From contig NC_053035.3 of NCBI RefSeq assembly GCF_002575655.3, positions 95,009,322 to 95,073,321 on the forward strand: 64,000 nucleotides of DNA, given 5' to 3'. Positions 32,393 to 45,651 of this stretch are shown here, piece by piece. The position numbers were made by a program, and so were the translations under genes. The notes under the pieces are model-generated. The model saw only the letters and a program-made list of their open reading frames with translations. It made no database searches and was not told the origin of the DNA. The DNA comes from Aegilops tauschii subsp. strangulata (taxonomy: Eukaryota > Streptophyta > Magnoliopsida > Poales > Poaceae). Positions within the stretch are counted from its first letter, which is position 1; every line of letters starts with the position of its first letter.

Positions 32393-32937
32393 GTAGCGCC
32401 TGAACCAGGCTTCAATGACGATGTATCCGGCGCGCAGATTTTCTTCGGCATTGCAAGGCGGGTTCTTCCTCTGAATACTTCAACGGAGTCCTCAAACACA
32501 GAAAACGTGTCCGGCTCTGCAAAACAGGCACCAAACACAACCGCAAAGATTATAATATTCACAAGTCCCATCTACTGACAACTCTTGTAGCGAGACATTA
32601 TGTCCCTGCCCGGTCATTATTTCGAACCGATTTTCAACCTCCCTCTCCATGTTTCGACATGCGGTTTTCATTTGCACGTCTTGTCGAAGCAGAGATCGTG
32701 TCCCCTTATCGCGGGATTCTCATTAATACAGGTGTGGGTAATCCAACTGCGCCGTCTGCACGACCCTTGGGGAATAGGCGAGTTTTAAGGCGAGTGGGGA
32801 GGCGCTTGATATTCGCCGCCTTTATAAGAAGATAAGGATCCCTTCTTTCACCCACGCCTTCTTCCTCTCCGCCCATCCGTTCTCGAGCTCCAGCACCCAA
32901 GCTTCCATCCTTTCCGCCCCCAAAAAGCACTTCGACC
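32393..32937 (+). promoter_or_regulatory. Antisense promoter region
   Basis: There is no gene in this 545-bp stretch. 'gcctttataagaag' at 32819-32832 is a TATA-like box about 115 bp before the ATG at 32938, followed by a C/T-rich leader (cttcttcctctccgcccatc). Confidence 0.45.
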
Positions 32938-35900
32938 ATGTCCGGATCTGGAGTGCAAGGCAAGTGGATGGCCTCCTCCGTCACGGAGGGGAACATCACG
33001 GAGCTCCGGGAAGCGGGGTACTTGGCCCAGGAGATCGCCCACCGGCTTCTGGCCAAGGGGCAAATTGTCCCCACCCCGGAGCCCAACGAGAGGGTGGTAT
33101 TCATCCCCCACTTCATCCGCGGGTTAGGATTTCCACTCCACCCCTTCGTCTGTGGACTCATGTTCTACTACGGGCTATAGATTTCCATGATCTAGCCCCA
33201 AATTCTTTCCTAAACATCTCGTCATTCATTGTCGTGTGCAAGCCTTCCTCCTCATCCCACCCCACTTCGGATTATGGCTAAAGGTCTTCAACGTGAAGCC
33301 GAAAGTGGTGGATGGTCAACATGCAGAGTGCGGAGGCGCCATGGTGAGCAAACTGTCCAACGTCACATGGCCCTCAGGAACCTTTGTGGAGACCGTCAAA
33401 GAGTGGCAACGGTAGTGGTTCTACGTCACAGAGCCCCGCGACACCACCTGGGCCGCGGCTCCCGAATTCAAGTCCGGGCCCCCAATGCGGCTTACCTCCT
33501 GGCTAATAAAGGGCCTGGACTGGGCGTCATCGGACAAAGTGTCAGTGCTGCAGACGCGCATCAAGAGCATGGTGGACAAGAACATCAAGCTCGTCAATGT
33601 GATCCAGGTGATGCTTTTTTGCCGGATCCTTCCTTGCCAAAGCCGGACTTGCCATTTGTGGGAGTTCGATCCAGCCAAGCACCATACCTTGCAACAGTTC
33701 TTCTGCTCCACGCACGAAGGTATCTAGAAGGTGCTTTTCAAGGTCAATCAAACATGGCCGAAGACGACCGAGGACCGCGGATATAACCTGACTCAACCAG
33801 CCAGTCCGATAAGTTCTTCATACTTCAAGGTGTATTTCTACCTATGCATTCAAGGAAGATGTCTAAGCTTCCCCATTTGTCTTTTCAGGGCTGGATAAAG
33901 AAGGTGGAGCGGATCCAGTGTCCGGCTCCGTTACCCGAAAACCCAGTTATCCCATTTCTGACGAAGATGCTGGTTCCGGCACCATACCAGGCGCCGGAGA
34001 AGAAGGCCAAGAAGAAGGGCCAGGAGGCAAGAAGCGGCCTCCGTCGTAAAGGCGCTTCGGACGCAACATCCGAAGACGCCGAAACCCACTTCTCCCCCGC
34101 CAAGAACGACGAGGAGGAGGAGGAAAGCAACTCTCCCCCCGAGGGTGGAAGGAAGAAAAGAGCGGCCTCCACGGATCTGGAGGCAGAGGCAGAGGCGTCC
34201 AAGAAAGGGAGGGTCTCCCTTGCGGACAATCCCGAATCGGACTCCGATAGCAGCTCTGAGTGGCGTCCCAGGGAGAAGCCCCTGGCTGGATCGTAAGTAC
34301 TCAAAAGGCACTTATGCACATATATATCCAGCTCCTTTCCGCTTCGTGGTTTTAACATGTTGAATCATGCACTGCAGTCCGGCCCACGTCCACCTCCAGC
34401 GATCCTCATCGAATTCGCTGGATCCAAAGGTGATGGACAGCGAGTCACCTCCTCCAGCCTCCTCCCCCAAGGCTACGGACGATGCCGAGGTGTTGTCCCG
34501 AAGGACCCTCCCAGGCCAAGGAGAGGTACAGGAGGCTGTCAAGGCAGCGCCAGAGGGCGATACCTCGGCTGCCGGACTCATGAGGGAGCAGACCCCTATG
34601 GAAACTGGCGATGGGGGCCATACCCAATTCGGCCCCCAGCCGAATACTATTCCGGAGGCCCATACGGCTCCGGAATCAGGTAAGCAGCCTCCTTCGAAAG
34701 AAGGAGGTGTACTTATTCCGCCGGTGACCTCTGTCCATCCAGAGGCACCGGATACTCTATTGGAAGCGCTTCGAGGTGCTTCCATTGTAGAGGAACACCG
34801 TATCCTTATGGGTACGGTGGTCGAGAGGGTTCAGTCTGCTAATAGTGGACTGACCGAAGCCTGCGCCAGCCTTCTAATAGGCTTTGAGGTATGTGACGTA
34901 ATTATGCAAAAAGAATGTCGTAGTATAGACAGTAGCCCCTGAGACTCTGTTCGGTGTTGGAAAAGAAAGGCGGGACAGAGGATCGAATAACTTTTGCAGG
35001 AGACTAATCATATATGTCTATTTGAATAAGCAGGCATCGATGCTGGTTGCGACCTCCCATTCTGCCGACGTCTCCAAACTGAAGCAGAGTCTGGAGCAGG
35101 CCGATGAAGAGCTTGGCCGTGTCAAAAAACAACTAGAGGACAAGCAGGGTATGCAATGGCCCATTCAGATAAAAATGATATGAACTGTTTGTGTTGACCA
35201 TGTTATTATGGTGTTTCATAGAAACTGCGGCCGAGGTGGAGTCCCTCAAGGGTGCGTTCGCCAAGGCCCAGAAGAAAGCGGAGAAGGAACAAGCTGCCCG
35301 CAAAAAACACGAGTCAAGGGTCGGGGAGGTTCAGCAAGAGCTCAAGGACGCCATAAAGAAATGCGAGTCCTTGGAGCGCAAGATTGCGGACCAAGAGTTT
35401 GAACTTGCTAAGGCCCGCCAAAGCGCACAAGAGGCCCGGATTGAAGCCCAGGGCGCCCTCCGGGAAATCCAGGAGGCCAAGCAGATTGCGGCGGGTAAGG
35501 CCTTTATTATGCAGAGCAAATTTGTGAAGAAAAGGTACCTCTTACTGACCCGGATTTGAAGTTCTCTAGGAGCATTTGCGGATCTGCCTCGCAGTGTTGC
35601 TGATGCTGCGGAGTTCTTCTGAGCCGAAGAGGGGAGCTCAATGGAGAAGCTGTTCTGGTCGCAATACCTTGTTCCAGAGCATCCGGTGCCCCTTAGTGAT
35701 CAGTTGAAACAGCTGACCGAACTGCATAGGGTGGATGGATTGGCCATGAAGGATTTGATAATCCGTCTATGGCCTGTCAAAGCCATGCCGAGCAGCCACT
35801 TCGGGCTCGTGAAGTGGCTGGTCGAAGCTTGCCCTCGGCTTGATGCCATAAAGCGGTCAGTCTGCATTGACGGTGTGCAGATGGCCTTCGCCCGTGTCAA

Positions 35901-36054
35901 GGTACAGTGGGCGAAGATGAACGCCGTCAAGCTTGTGACCGAGGGACCGCCTGCCGGCAAAGAGCACCGCATGCCCGAGCGTTATTTTGATGATGTCCTG
36001 GAAGGATCCCGCATTGTAGAGGGCCAGTGTGTAAAGGACATTATCTTTGAATGA
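32938..36054 (+). pseudogene. Six-exon gene antisense to the element, 'putative gypsy-type transposon' domain (PF04195-like)
   Basis: Exons by GT/AG and reading phase: 32938-33829, 33889-34292, 34380-34888, 35034-35148, 35222-35494, 35570-36054. Exon 1 carries the conserved domain (VVFIPHFIRGLGFPLHPF, LDFHDLAPN, FNVKPKVVDGQH, WLIKGLDWASSDKV). Exons 2-3 are Lys/Glu- and Ser/Pro-rich linkers. Exons 4-5 are a long coiled coil (SKLKQSLEQADEELGRVKK). Exon 6 has LVPEHPVPLSDQLKQL and HFGLVKWLVEACPRLDA. Breaks: a 2-bp insertion near 33176, a 1-bp loss near 33240, TAG at 33413 and 33725, and TGA at 35620. Homologous antisense genes occur in Tat-type elements; their role is unknown. Confidence 0.75.
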
Positions 36055-37376
36055 ATGTATTTGTGTTAATCCGGTCCTTTATTATGGAACAAAGCCTATA
36101 TGCAATGTATTGCTTGTTGTTTTTTGGAAAATATTTCCTCCTGTGCGGCCGTTTATTATTAAATCTGAGAGTTGGCCAGTCGTCAGCTTGAGCCCCCACG
36201 TAGGTAGTATGAGGGTGTTCGGGTTGGAACCTAAACACACTTGACCCAAGAGTTTGGTCCTTGAAGGAGGTGTTTAGTATAGCGAACCAGGCAATCGGAC
36301 TATGTGGCTTTATCACCCTCACTTATCCATAGGAGTTTGACAATAAGAGTGTAGGCGCAGCCCCTAGTTAGTATCTGCTTATCCAGACTAGGGCGTTGTA
36401 GACACCTGATCGGGTGGAGGCCGATCCGTCGCATAATGCGGAAAAAATCGCAAGAGATTTATGTTTAGCCACCGAATAGCTGACCAGCTCTCGCCGCATC
36501 ATGACAGACAGTTTTCTGCTTTCTCTACTAAGGTGTTTATCCGAATAAACCAGAAACACAATCGCAATAGTTCTCCCTTTACTACCCTAGCCGATAAGAC
36601 GGAACGTAAGGTAGCAAGCACAGGAGCCGGGCAACCCAACTGTTGACCAAAGACATGATTCGGAGCCGATGCATATAATGCTATATTCGGGGCGCCGAAC
36701 TATACTATAAAAAGTGTTCGGACTTGATGCAAATGTATGGGGCGCAACGGAGACCCTAGTAAGTTAAGGCGTACCAAAGTGTACGGGTGCAATCGATAAA
36801 AGTAGTGAAATATAATGAAGGAGTAAGCAAGTGCCACATATGTTGGGCCGCAAACTGTTTCCACTATAATCTGATTGATACGTCAAAGCGTATTTGTACA
36901 AATAATGCGATAAGCAACAGAGCTATTTAACATGCCAAGACCAAGGGGAAGCTGCGTGCGGGTCCTGACAATAGGCAAAGTGATCGTCAAGAAGATCATC
37001 TAGATATTCTGCCACACGTCTATGCTGCTTGTTTCCTTAGTGTGTTTATCCTTCGAAAGGATCGATGGTCAGGCCGTCGTGAGGGGCCTGTGGAAAAGAA
37101 ACCTGAAAAGGGTAGCAAGAGAAAGGAAAGTATGAGTGCCCAGATAGGGTCGAGCCGTATTGTGGACCATGATCGAGTTATGCCTCCGTCTTTGCCCGTG
37201 GTATTTTTAGTGCGTAGTTATGTACGTGCGGTACATATGCCGCAATTTGGTCGGAACTGAGACGGAGGCCGAATTCCTAGTCGAACTCCTGACGAGCTGG
37301 ACTGTCATGCTGCGGGGTAGTCCGGACTCGTTTAATAGTGTCCGAGGGCTTGGCCGCAGAATTGATGTTTGCTGTT
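36055..37376. other. Internal sequence of the Tat-like element, no gene seen
   Basis: 1.3 kb downstream of the antisense gene. It contains no recognisable domain or repeat and only short frames. It ends where the next LTR begins. Confidence 0.5.
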
Positions 37377-39067
37377 TGTTGTCTACTACACAACCTTCTT
37401 CTTGTAGACATTGTTGGGCCTCCAAGTGCAGAGGTTTGTAGGACAGTAGCAAATTTCCCTCAAGTGGATGACCTAAAGTTTATCAATCCGTGGGAGGCGT
37501 AGGATGAAGATGGTCTCTCTCAAACAACCCTGCAACCAAATAACAAAGAGTCTCTTGTGTCCCCAACACACCCAATACAATGGTAAATTGTATAGGTGCA
37601 CTAGTTCGGCGAAGAGATGGTGATACAAGTGCAATATGGATAATAGATAAAGGTTTTTGTAATCTGAAATTATAAAAACAGCAAGGTAACTAATGGTAAA
37701 AGTGAGCGTAAACGGTATTGCAATGCTAGGAAACAAGGCCTATGGTTCATACTTTCACTAGTGCAAGTTCTCTCAGCAATAATAACATAATTGGATCATA
37801 TAACTATCCCTCAACATGCAACAAAGAGTCACTCCAAAGTCACTAATAGCGGAGAACAAACGAAGAGATTATTGTAGGGTACGAAACCACCTCAAAGTTT
37901 TCCTTTCTGATTGATCTATTCAAGAATCCGTAGTAAAATAACATGAAGCTATTCTTTCCGTTCAATCTATCCTAGAGTTCGTACTAGAATAACACCTTAA
38001 GACACAAATCAACCAAAACCCTAATGTCACCTAGATACTCCAATGTCACCTCAAGTATCCATGGGTATGATTATACGATATGCGTCACACAATCTCAGAT
38101 TCATCTATTCAACCAACAGAAAGAACTTCAAAGAGTGCCCCAAAGTTTCTACCGGAGAGTCAAGACGAAAACGTGTGCCAACCCCTATGCATAAGTTCAC
38201 GAGGTCACGGAACCCGCAAGTTGATCACCAAAACATACATCAAGTAGATCACGTGATATCCCATTGTCACCACAGATAAGCACATGCAAGACATACATCA
38301 AGTGTTCTCAAATCCTTAAAGACTCAATCCGATAAGATAACTTCAAAGGTAAAATTCAATCCGTTACAAGAGAGTAGAGGGGGAGAAACATCATAAGATC
38401 CAACTATAATAGCAAAGCTCGTGATACATCAAGATCGTGCCAAATCAAGAACATGAGAGAGAGAGAGAGATCAAACACATAGCTACTGGTACATACCCTC
38501 AGCCCCAAGGGTGAACTACTCCCTCCTCATCATGGAGATCGCCGGGACGATGAAGATGGCCACCGGTGAGGGATTCCCCCTCCGGCAGGGTGCCGGAACA
38601 GGGTCCCGATTGGTTTTTCGTGGCTACAGAGGCTTGCGGCGGCGGAACTCCCGATCTATTGTGTTCCCCGATGTTTTTAGGGTATATGGATATATATAGG
38701 CGAAAGAAGTCGGTCAGGGGAGCCACGAGGGGCCCACGAGGGTGGGGGCGCGCCCAGGGGGGCAGGCGCGCCTCCCTGCCTCGTGGCCACCTCGAAGCTT
38801 CCCTGACGTCTACTCCAAGTCTCCTGGATTGCCTCCGTTCCAAAAATAACTCTCCCGAAGGTTTCATTCCGTTTGGACTCCGTTTGATATTCCTTTTCTT
38901 CGAAACACTGAAATAGGCAAGAAAACAGCAATTTGGGCTGGGCCTCCGGTTAATAGGTTAGTCCCAAAAATAATACAAAAGTGTATAATAAAGCCCATAA
39001 ACATCCAAAACGGGTAATATAATAGCATGGAACAATCAAAAATTATAGATACGTTGGAGACGTATCA
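37377..39067 (-). repeat. 3' LTR of the second family member
   Basis: Plus strand starts TGTTGTCTACTACACAACC and ends GACGTATCA; 1691 bp. A 60-bp stretch around 37905-37970 (with duplicated 'gatctatt/caatctat' words) is absent from the LTRs of the 21181-28634 copy. Confidence 0.85.
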
Positions 39068-42000
39068 TCATCCCCAAGCTTAATTCCTGCTCGTCCTCGA
39101 GTAGGTAAATGATAAAAACAGAATTTTTGATGTGGAATGCTACCTAACATATTTATCCATGTAATTCTTTATTGTGGCAAGAATATTCAGATCCATAAGA
39201 TTCAAGACAAAAGTTTAATATTGCCATAAAAATAATAATACTTCAAGCATACTAACAAAGTAATCATGTCTTCTCAAAATAACATGGCCAAAGAAAGCTA
39301 TCCCTACAAAATCATATAGTCTGGCTATGCTCTATCTTCATCACACAAAATATTTAAATCATGCACAACCCTGATGACAAGCCAAGCAATTGTTTCATAC
39401 TTTTGATGTTCTCAAACTTTTTCAATCTTCACGCAATACATGAGCATGAGCCATGGACATAGCACTATAGGTGGAATAGAATGGTGGTTGTGGAGAAGAC
39501 AAAAAGGAAAAGATAGCCTCACATCAACTAGGCGTATCAACGGGCTATGGAGATGCCCATCAATAGATATCAATGTGAGTGAGTAGGGATTGCCATGCAA
39601 CAGATGCACTAGAGCTATGAGTGTATGAAAGCTCAACAAAAGAAACTAAGTGGGTGTGCATCCAAATCGCTTGCTCATGAAGACCTAGGGCATTTTGAGG
39701 AAGCCCATCATTGGAATATACAAGCCAAGTTCTATAATGAAATATTCCCACTAGTGTATGAAAGTGACAACATAGGAGACTCTCTATCATGAAGATCATG
39801 GTGCTACTTTGAAGCACAAGTGTGGTAAAAGGATAGTAGCATTGCCCCTTCTCTCTTTTTCTCTAATTTTTTTGGGCCTTCTCTTTTTCTCTTTTTTTTT
39901 TCGTTCGGAGTCTCCTCCCAGCTTGTGGGGGAATCATAGTCTCCATCATCCTTTCCTCACTGGGACAATGCTCTAATAATGATGATCATCACACTTTTAT
40001 TTACTTCCAACTCATGAATTACAACTCGATACTTAGAACAAAATATGACTCTACAGGAATGCCTCCGGCGGGGTACCGGGATATGCAATGAATCAAGAGT
40101 GACATGTATGAAAGAATTATGAATTTGGCTTTGCCACAAATACGATGTCAACTACATGATCATGCAAAGCAATATGACAATGATGGAGCGTGTCATAATA
40201 AATGGAACGGTGGAAAGTTGCATGGCAATATATCTCAGAATGGCTATGGAAATGCCATAATAGGTAGGTATGGTGGTTGTTTTGAAGAAGGTATATGGTG
40301 GGTGTATGATACCGGCGAAAGGTGCGCGGTATTAGAGAGGCTAGCAATGGTGGAAGGGTGAGAGTTCGTATAATCCATGGACTCAACATTAGTCATAAAG
40401 AACTCATATACTTATTGCAAAAATATATTAGTTATCGAAACGAAGTACTACGCGCATGCTCCTAGGGGGATAGATTGGTAGGAAAAGACCATCGCTCGTC
40501 CCCGACCGCCACTCATAAGGAAGACAATCAATAAATAAATCATGCACGACTTCATCACATAACGGTTCACCATACGTGCATGCTACGGGAATCACAAACT
40601 TTAACACAAGTATCTCCCAAATTCACAACTACTCAACTAGCATGACTCTAATATCACCATCTTCATATCTCAAAACAATCATCAAGTATCAAACTTCTCA
40701 TAGTATTCAATGCACTCTATATGAAAGTTTTTATTATATCCCTCTTGGATACCCATCATATTAGGACTAAATTCATAACCAAAGCAAATTACCATGTTGT
40801 TTAAGACTCTCAAAATAATATAAGTGAAGCATGAGATTTCATCTATTTCTTCAAAATAAAACTACTGTTATGCTCTAAAAGATATAAGTGAAGCACTAGA
40901 GCAAATGACAAACTACTCCAAAAGATATAAGTGAAGATCAATGAGTAGTTGAATAATTATGTAACTATGTGAAGACTCTCTAACATTTAAGAATTTCAGA
41001 TCTTGGGATATTATTCAAACAGCAAGCAAAACAAAATAAAGTGACATTTCAAGGATAGCACTCATCATGTGAAGAAGCAAAAACTTAGGCTCAACCGATA
41101 CTAACCGATAGTTGTTGAAGAAGAAAGGTGGGATGCCAACCGGGGCATCCCCAAGCTTAGACGCTTGAGACTTCTTGAAATATTATCTTGGGATGCCTTG
41201 GTCATCCCCAAGCTTGAGCTTTTGTGTCTCCTTAATTCCTCTCATATCACGGTCTCCCTAAATCTCAAGAGCTTCATCCACACAAAACTCAACAAGGACC
41301 CGTGAGATAAGTTAGTATAAACCAATGCAAAAACCTTATCATACTCTACTGTAGCAAATCACTAAAATTATTATTCAACATTGCATACTAAATGCCTCTG
41401 CATATTTAATAGTCCTATCCTCAAATAGAATCATTAAACAAGCAAACATATGCAAACAATAACATAACGGCAATCTGCCTAAACAGGACAGTATGTAAAG
41501 AATGCAGCAAGATCCATACTTCCCTAGCTCCAAAAATTATGAAAGAAAATTCCCACTGTAGTAAATTTATCAGAGCTTATTATGCAAAAGGTTTCAACAT
41601 TTTATCACATTCTTACTTTTCTAGAGAATTTTTTGGCAATAGCGGTAAACTTTCTGTTTTGAAACAGCAACATGTATACTTGCAAAATAAGCATGGTAAA
41701 GGCTATCCTTGACATTTTTATTGAAAATAAATACGAAAAACATTATTATAAATAACAACAAGCAAATACTAACAAAAGAAAATGACGCTCCAAGCAAAAC
41801 ACATATCATGTGGTGAATAAAAATATAGCTCCAAGTAAAGTTACCGATGAACAAAGACGAAAGAGGGGATGCCTTCCGGGGCATCCCCAAGCTTAGGCTT
41901 TTGGTTGTCCTTGAATATTACCTTGGGGTGGCTTGGGCATCCCCAAGCTTAGGCTCTTTCCACTCCTTATTCCATAGTCCATTGAATCTTTAGAAGGCAT

Positions 42001-42202
42001 CCCCAAGCTTAGGCTTTTGGTTGTCCTTGAATATTACCTTGGGGTGGCTTGGGCATCCCCAAGCTTAGGCTCTTTCCACTCCTTATTCCATAGTCCATTG
42101 AATCTTTACCCAAAACTTGAAAACTTCACAACACAAAACTTAACAGAAAACTCGTAAGCTCCGTTAGTACAAGAAAATAAAACCACTTTTGGTAGTGTTA
42201 TG
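39068..42202 (-). other. 3' non-coding region of the second family member
   Basis: There is no supported gene. From about 40890 it matches 24400-25575 of the first copy; before that the two differ. The PPT-like word recurs at 39069, 41145, 41205, 41880, 41938, 41996 and 42053. Confidence 0.7.
41880..42111. repeat. 116-bp tandem duplication
   Basis: 41880-41995 is repeated almost perfectly at 41996-42111, starting ggcatccccaagcttaggct. The first family member has only one copy at 25373, so the duplication is recent and local. Confidence 0.9.
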
Positions 42203-43783
42203 TGATACGTCTCCAACGTATCTATAGTTTTTGATTGCTCCATGCTATATTATCTTCTGTTTTGGACATTATTGGGCTTTATTATTCACTTTTATATTAT
42301 TTTTGGGACTAACCTATTAACCGGAGGCCCAGCCCAGAATTGTTGTTTTTTTGCCTATTTCAGATTTCGCAGAAAAAGAATATCAAACGGAGTCCAAATG
42401 GAATGAAACCTTCGGGAACGTGATTTTCGGAACGAACATGATCCAGGAGACTTGGACCCTATGTCAAGAGATCAAGCAGGAAGCCATGAGGTAGGGGGCG
42501 CGCCTACCCCCCCAGGCGCGCCCTGCACCCTCGTGGGCCCCACGTTGCTCCACCGACGTACTCCTTCCTCCTATATATACCTACGTACCCCCAAACGATC
42601 AGATACGGAGCCAAAAACCTAATTCCACCATCGCAACCTTCTGTACCCACGAGATCCCATCTTGGGGCCTGTTCCGAAGCTCCGCCGGAGGGGGCATCCA
42701 TCACGGAGGGCTTCTACATCAACACCATAGCCTCTCCGATGAAGTGTGAGTAGTTTACCTCAGACCTTCGGGTCCATAGTTATTAGCTAGATGGCTTCTT
42801 CTCTCTTTTTGGATCTCAATACAATGTTCTCCCCCTCTCGTGGAGATCTATTCGATGTAATCTTCTTTTACGGTGTGTTTGTTGAGACCGATGAATTGTG
42901 GGTTTATGATCAAGTTTATCTATGAACAATATTTGAATCTTCTGAATTCTTTTATGTATGATTGGTTATCTTTGCAAGTCTCTTCAAATTATCAGTTTGG
43001 TTTGGCCAACTAGATTGACCTTTCTTGCAATGGGAGAAGTGCTTAGCTTTGGGTTCAATCTTGCGGTGTCCTTTCCCAGTGACAGTAGGGGCAGCAAGGC
43101 ACGTATAGTATTGTTGCCATCGAGGATAACAAGATGGGTTTTTTTATCATATTGCATGAATTTATCCCTCTACATCATGTCATCTTGCTTAAGGCGTTAC
43201 TCTGTTCTTATGAACTTAATACTCTAGATGCATGCTGGATAGCGGTCGATGTGTGGAGTAATAGTAGTAGATGCAGGCAGGAGTCGGTCTACTTGTCTCG
43301 GACGTGATGCCTATATACATGATCATACCTAGATATTCTCATAACTATGCTCAATTCTGTCAATTGCTCAACAGTAATTTGTTCACCCACCGTAAAATAC
43401 TTATGCTCTTGAGAGAAGCCACTAGTGAAACCTATGGCCCCCGGGTCTATCTCCATCATATTAATCTTCCAACACTTAGCTATCTCTTTTGTCGTTTTTA
43501 TTTTGTTTAATTTACTTTGCATCTTTATCACAAAAATACCAAAAATATTATCCTATCATATCTATCAGATCTCACTCTCGTAAGTGACCGTGTAGGGATT
43601 GACAACCCCTTATCGCATTGGTTGCGAGGATTTATTTGTTTGTGTAGGTGCGAGGGACTTGCGTGTAGCCTCCTACTGGATTGATACCTTGGTTCTCAAA
43701 AACTGAGGGAAATACTTACGCTACTTTGCTGCATCACCCTTTCCTCTTCAAGGGAAAACCAACGCAGTGCTCAAGAGGTAGCA
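42203..43783 (+). repeat. 5' LTR of the gag-protease element
   Basis: Starts TGATACGTCTCCAACGTATC and ends CTCAAGAGGTAGCA; 1581 bp. The first 400 bp are closely similar to the LTRs at 21181, 26993 and 37377 (inverse), but the rest diverges strongly. 'ctatatatacc' near 42573 is the probable TATA box. Confidence 0.85.
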
Positions 43784-43794
43784 AGAAGGATTTC

Positions 43795-43814
43795 TGGCGC
43801 CGTTGCCGGGGAGG
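43795..43814 (+). other. Primer-binding site, tRNA-Asp type
   Basis: TGGCGCCGTTGCCGGGGAGG, complementary over its first 17 bases to the 3' end of plant tRNA-Asp; 11 nt after the LTR. Confidence 0.9.
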
Positions 43815-44004
43815 TCTACGCAAAAGTCAACATACCAAGTACCCATCACAAACCCTTATCTCCCGCATTACATTATTTGCCATTTACCTCTCGTTTTCCT
43901 CTCCCCCACTTCACCCTTGCCATTTTATTTGCCCTCTCTTTTTCGTTCGCCTCTTTTTCGTTTGCTTCTTGTTTGCTCGTGTGTTGGATTGCTTGTTTGT
44001 CACG

Positions 44005-45651
44005 ATGGCTCAAGATAATACCAAATTATGTGACTTTACCAATACCAACAATAATGATTTCCTTAGCACTCCGATTGCTCCTCTTACCGATACTGAATCT
44101 TGTGAAATCAATGCTGCTTTGTTGAATCTTGTCATGAAAGATCAATTCGTCGGCCTTCCTAGTGAAGACGTCGCTACTCATCTAAATAGCTTCGTTGATT
44201 TGTGTGATATGCAAAAGAAGAAAGATGTTGACAATGATATTGTTAAATTGAAGCTATTTTCTTTTTCGCTTAGAGATCGTGCTAAAGCTTGGTTTTCATC
44301 TTTGCCTAAAAATAGTATTGATTCTTGGAATAAGTGCAAAGATGCTTTTATCTCTAAGTATTTTCCTCCCGCTAAGATCATCTCTCTTAGAAACGATATT
44401 ATGAATTTTAAGCAACTTGATCATGAACATGTTGCACAAGCATGGGAGAGGATGAAATTAATGATACGTAATTGCCCCACTCATGGTTTGAATTTGTGGA
44501 TGATTATACAAATTTTTTATGCCGGATTGAATTTTGCTTCTAGAAATCTTTTAGATTTGGCCGCGGGAGGCACTTTTATGGAAATCACTTTAGGAGAAGC
44601 TAATAAACTCCTAGATAATATTATGGTTAATTATTCTCAATGGCACACTGAAAGATCTACTAATAAAAAAGTGCATGCGATAGAAGAAATTAATGTTTTG
44701 AGTGGAAAGATGGATGAACTTATGAAATTATTTGCTACTAAGAGTGTTTCTTCTGATCCTAACGATATGCCTTTGTCCACTTTGATTGAGAATAATAATG
44801 AATCTATGGATGGGAATTTTGTTGGTAGGAATAATTTTGGTAACAATGCGTATAGAGGGAATTTTAATCCTAGGCCTTATCCTAGTAATTCCTCTAATAA
44901 TTATGGTAATTCCTACAACAATTCTTATGCAAACTTTAATAAGATGCCCTCTGAATTTGAGACTAGTGTTAAGGAATTTATGAATTCGCAAAAGAATTTC
45001 AATGCCTTGCTTGAAGAAAAATTGCTTAAAGTCGATGAATTGGCTAGGAACGTTGATAGAATTTCTCTTGATGTTGATTCTTTGAAACTTAGATCTATTC
45101 CTCCTAAGCATGATATCAATGAGTCTCTGAAAGCCATGAGAATTTCCATTGATGAGTGCAAAGAAAGAACCACTAGGATGCGTGCTAAGAAAGATTGCTT
45201 TATAAAAGCGTGTTCTTCTAATTTTTATGAAAATAAAGATGAAGATCTAAAAGTTATTGATGTGTCCCCTATTAAATCTTTGTTTTGCAATATGAATCTT
45301 GATAATGATGGGACTGAATATGATCCACCTTTACATAGAAGGCGTTCCAAAAATTCGGAGTATTTAGATCTTGATGCTAAAATTGATAAAAGTGGGATTA
45401 AAGAGAGCAAAACCCTAGATATTAATAAACCCACTATTTTGGATTTCAAGGAATTTAATTATGATAATTGCTCTTTGATAGATTGTATTTCCTTGTTGCA
45501 ATCCGTGCTAAATTCTCCTCATGCTTATAGTCAAAATAAAGCTTTTACCAAACATATCGTTGATGCTTTGATGCAATCTTATGAAGAAAAACTTGAGTTG
45601 GAAGTTTCTATCCCTAGAAAACTTTATGATGAGTGGGAACCTACTAATTAA
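44005..45651 (+). CDS. gag: Gag polyprotein, Athila type
   Basis: 548 codons from the ATG at 44005 (MAQDNTKLCDFTN). The frame is open upstream to 43681, but that part is primer site and leader, so the inner ATG is preferred. Residues of about 80-175 form the retrotransposon gag domain: LKLFSFSLRDRAKAWFSSLP, SWNKCKDAFISKYFPP, the AWERMK phrase and FYAGL. An Asn/Gly-rich linker follows near 260-310, then charged helices (SLDVDSLKLRSIPPK). No CCHC zinc knuckle is present. It ends in TAA and the protease continues in the same frame 30 bases on, so the stop may be a mutation or a suppressible boundary. Confidence 0.8.
   Translation: MAQDNTKLCDFTNTNNNDFLSTPIAPLTDTESCEINAALLNLVMKDQFVGLPSEDVATHLNSFVDLCDMQKKKDVDNDIVKLKLFSFSLRDRAKAWFSSLPKNSIDSWNKCKDAFISKYFPPAKIISLRNDIMNFKQLDHEHVAQAWERMKLMIRNCPTHGLNLWMIIQIFYAGLNFASRNLLDLAAGGTFMEITLGEANKLLDNIMVNYSQWHTERSTNKKVHAIEEINVLSGKMDELMKLFATKSVSSDPNDMPLSTLIENNNESMDGNFVGRNNFGNNAYRGNFNPRPYPSNSSNNYGNSYNNSYANFNKMPSEFETSVKEFMNSQKNFNALLEEKLLKVDELARNVDRISLDVDSLKLRSIPPKHDINESLKAMRISIDECKERTTRMRAKKDCFIKACSSNFYENKDEDLKVIDVSPIKSLFCNMNLDNDGTEYDPPLHRRRSKNSEYLDLDAKIDKSGIKESKTLDINKPTILDFKEFNYDNCSLIDCISLLQSVLNSPHAYSQNKAFTKHIVDALMQSYEEKLELEVSIPRKLYDEWEPTN

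Noticed and set aside
43681..44004. N-terminal extension of gag to an upstream ATG
   Set aside because: This stretch contains the LTR end and primer site; the inner ATG at 44005 starts the recognisable gag.
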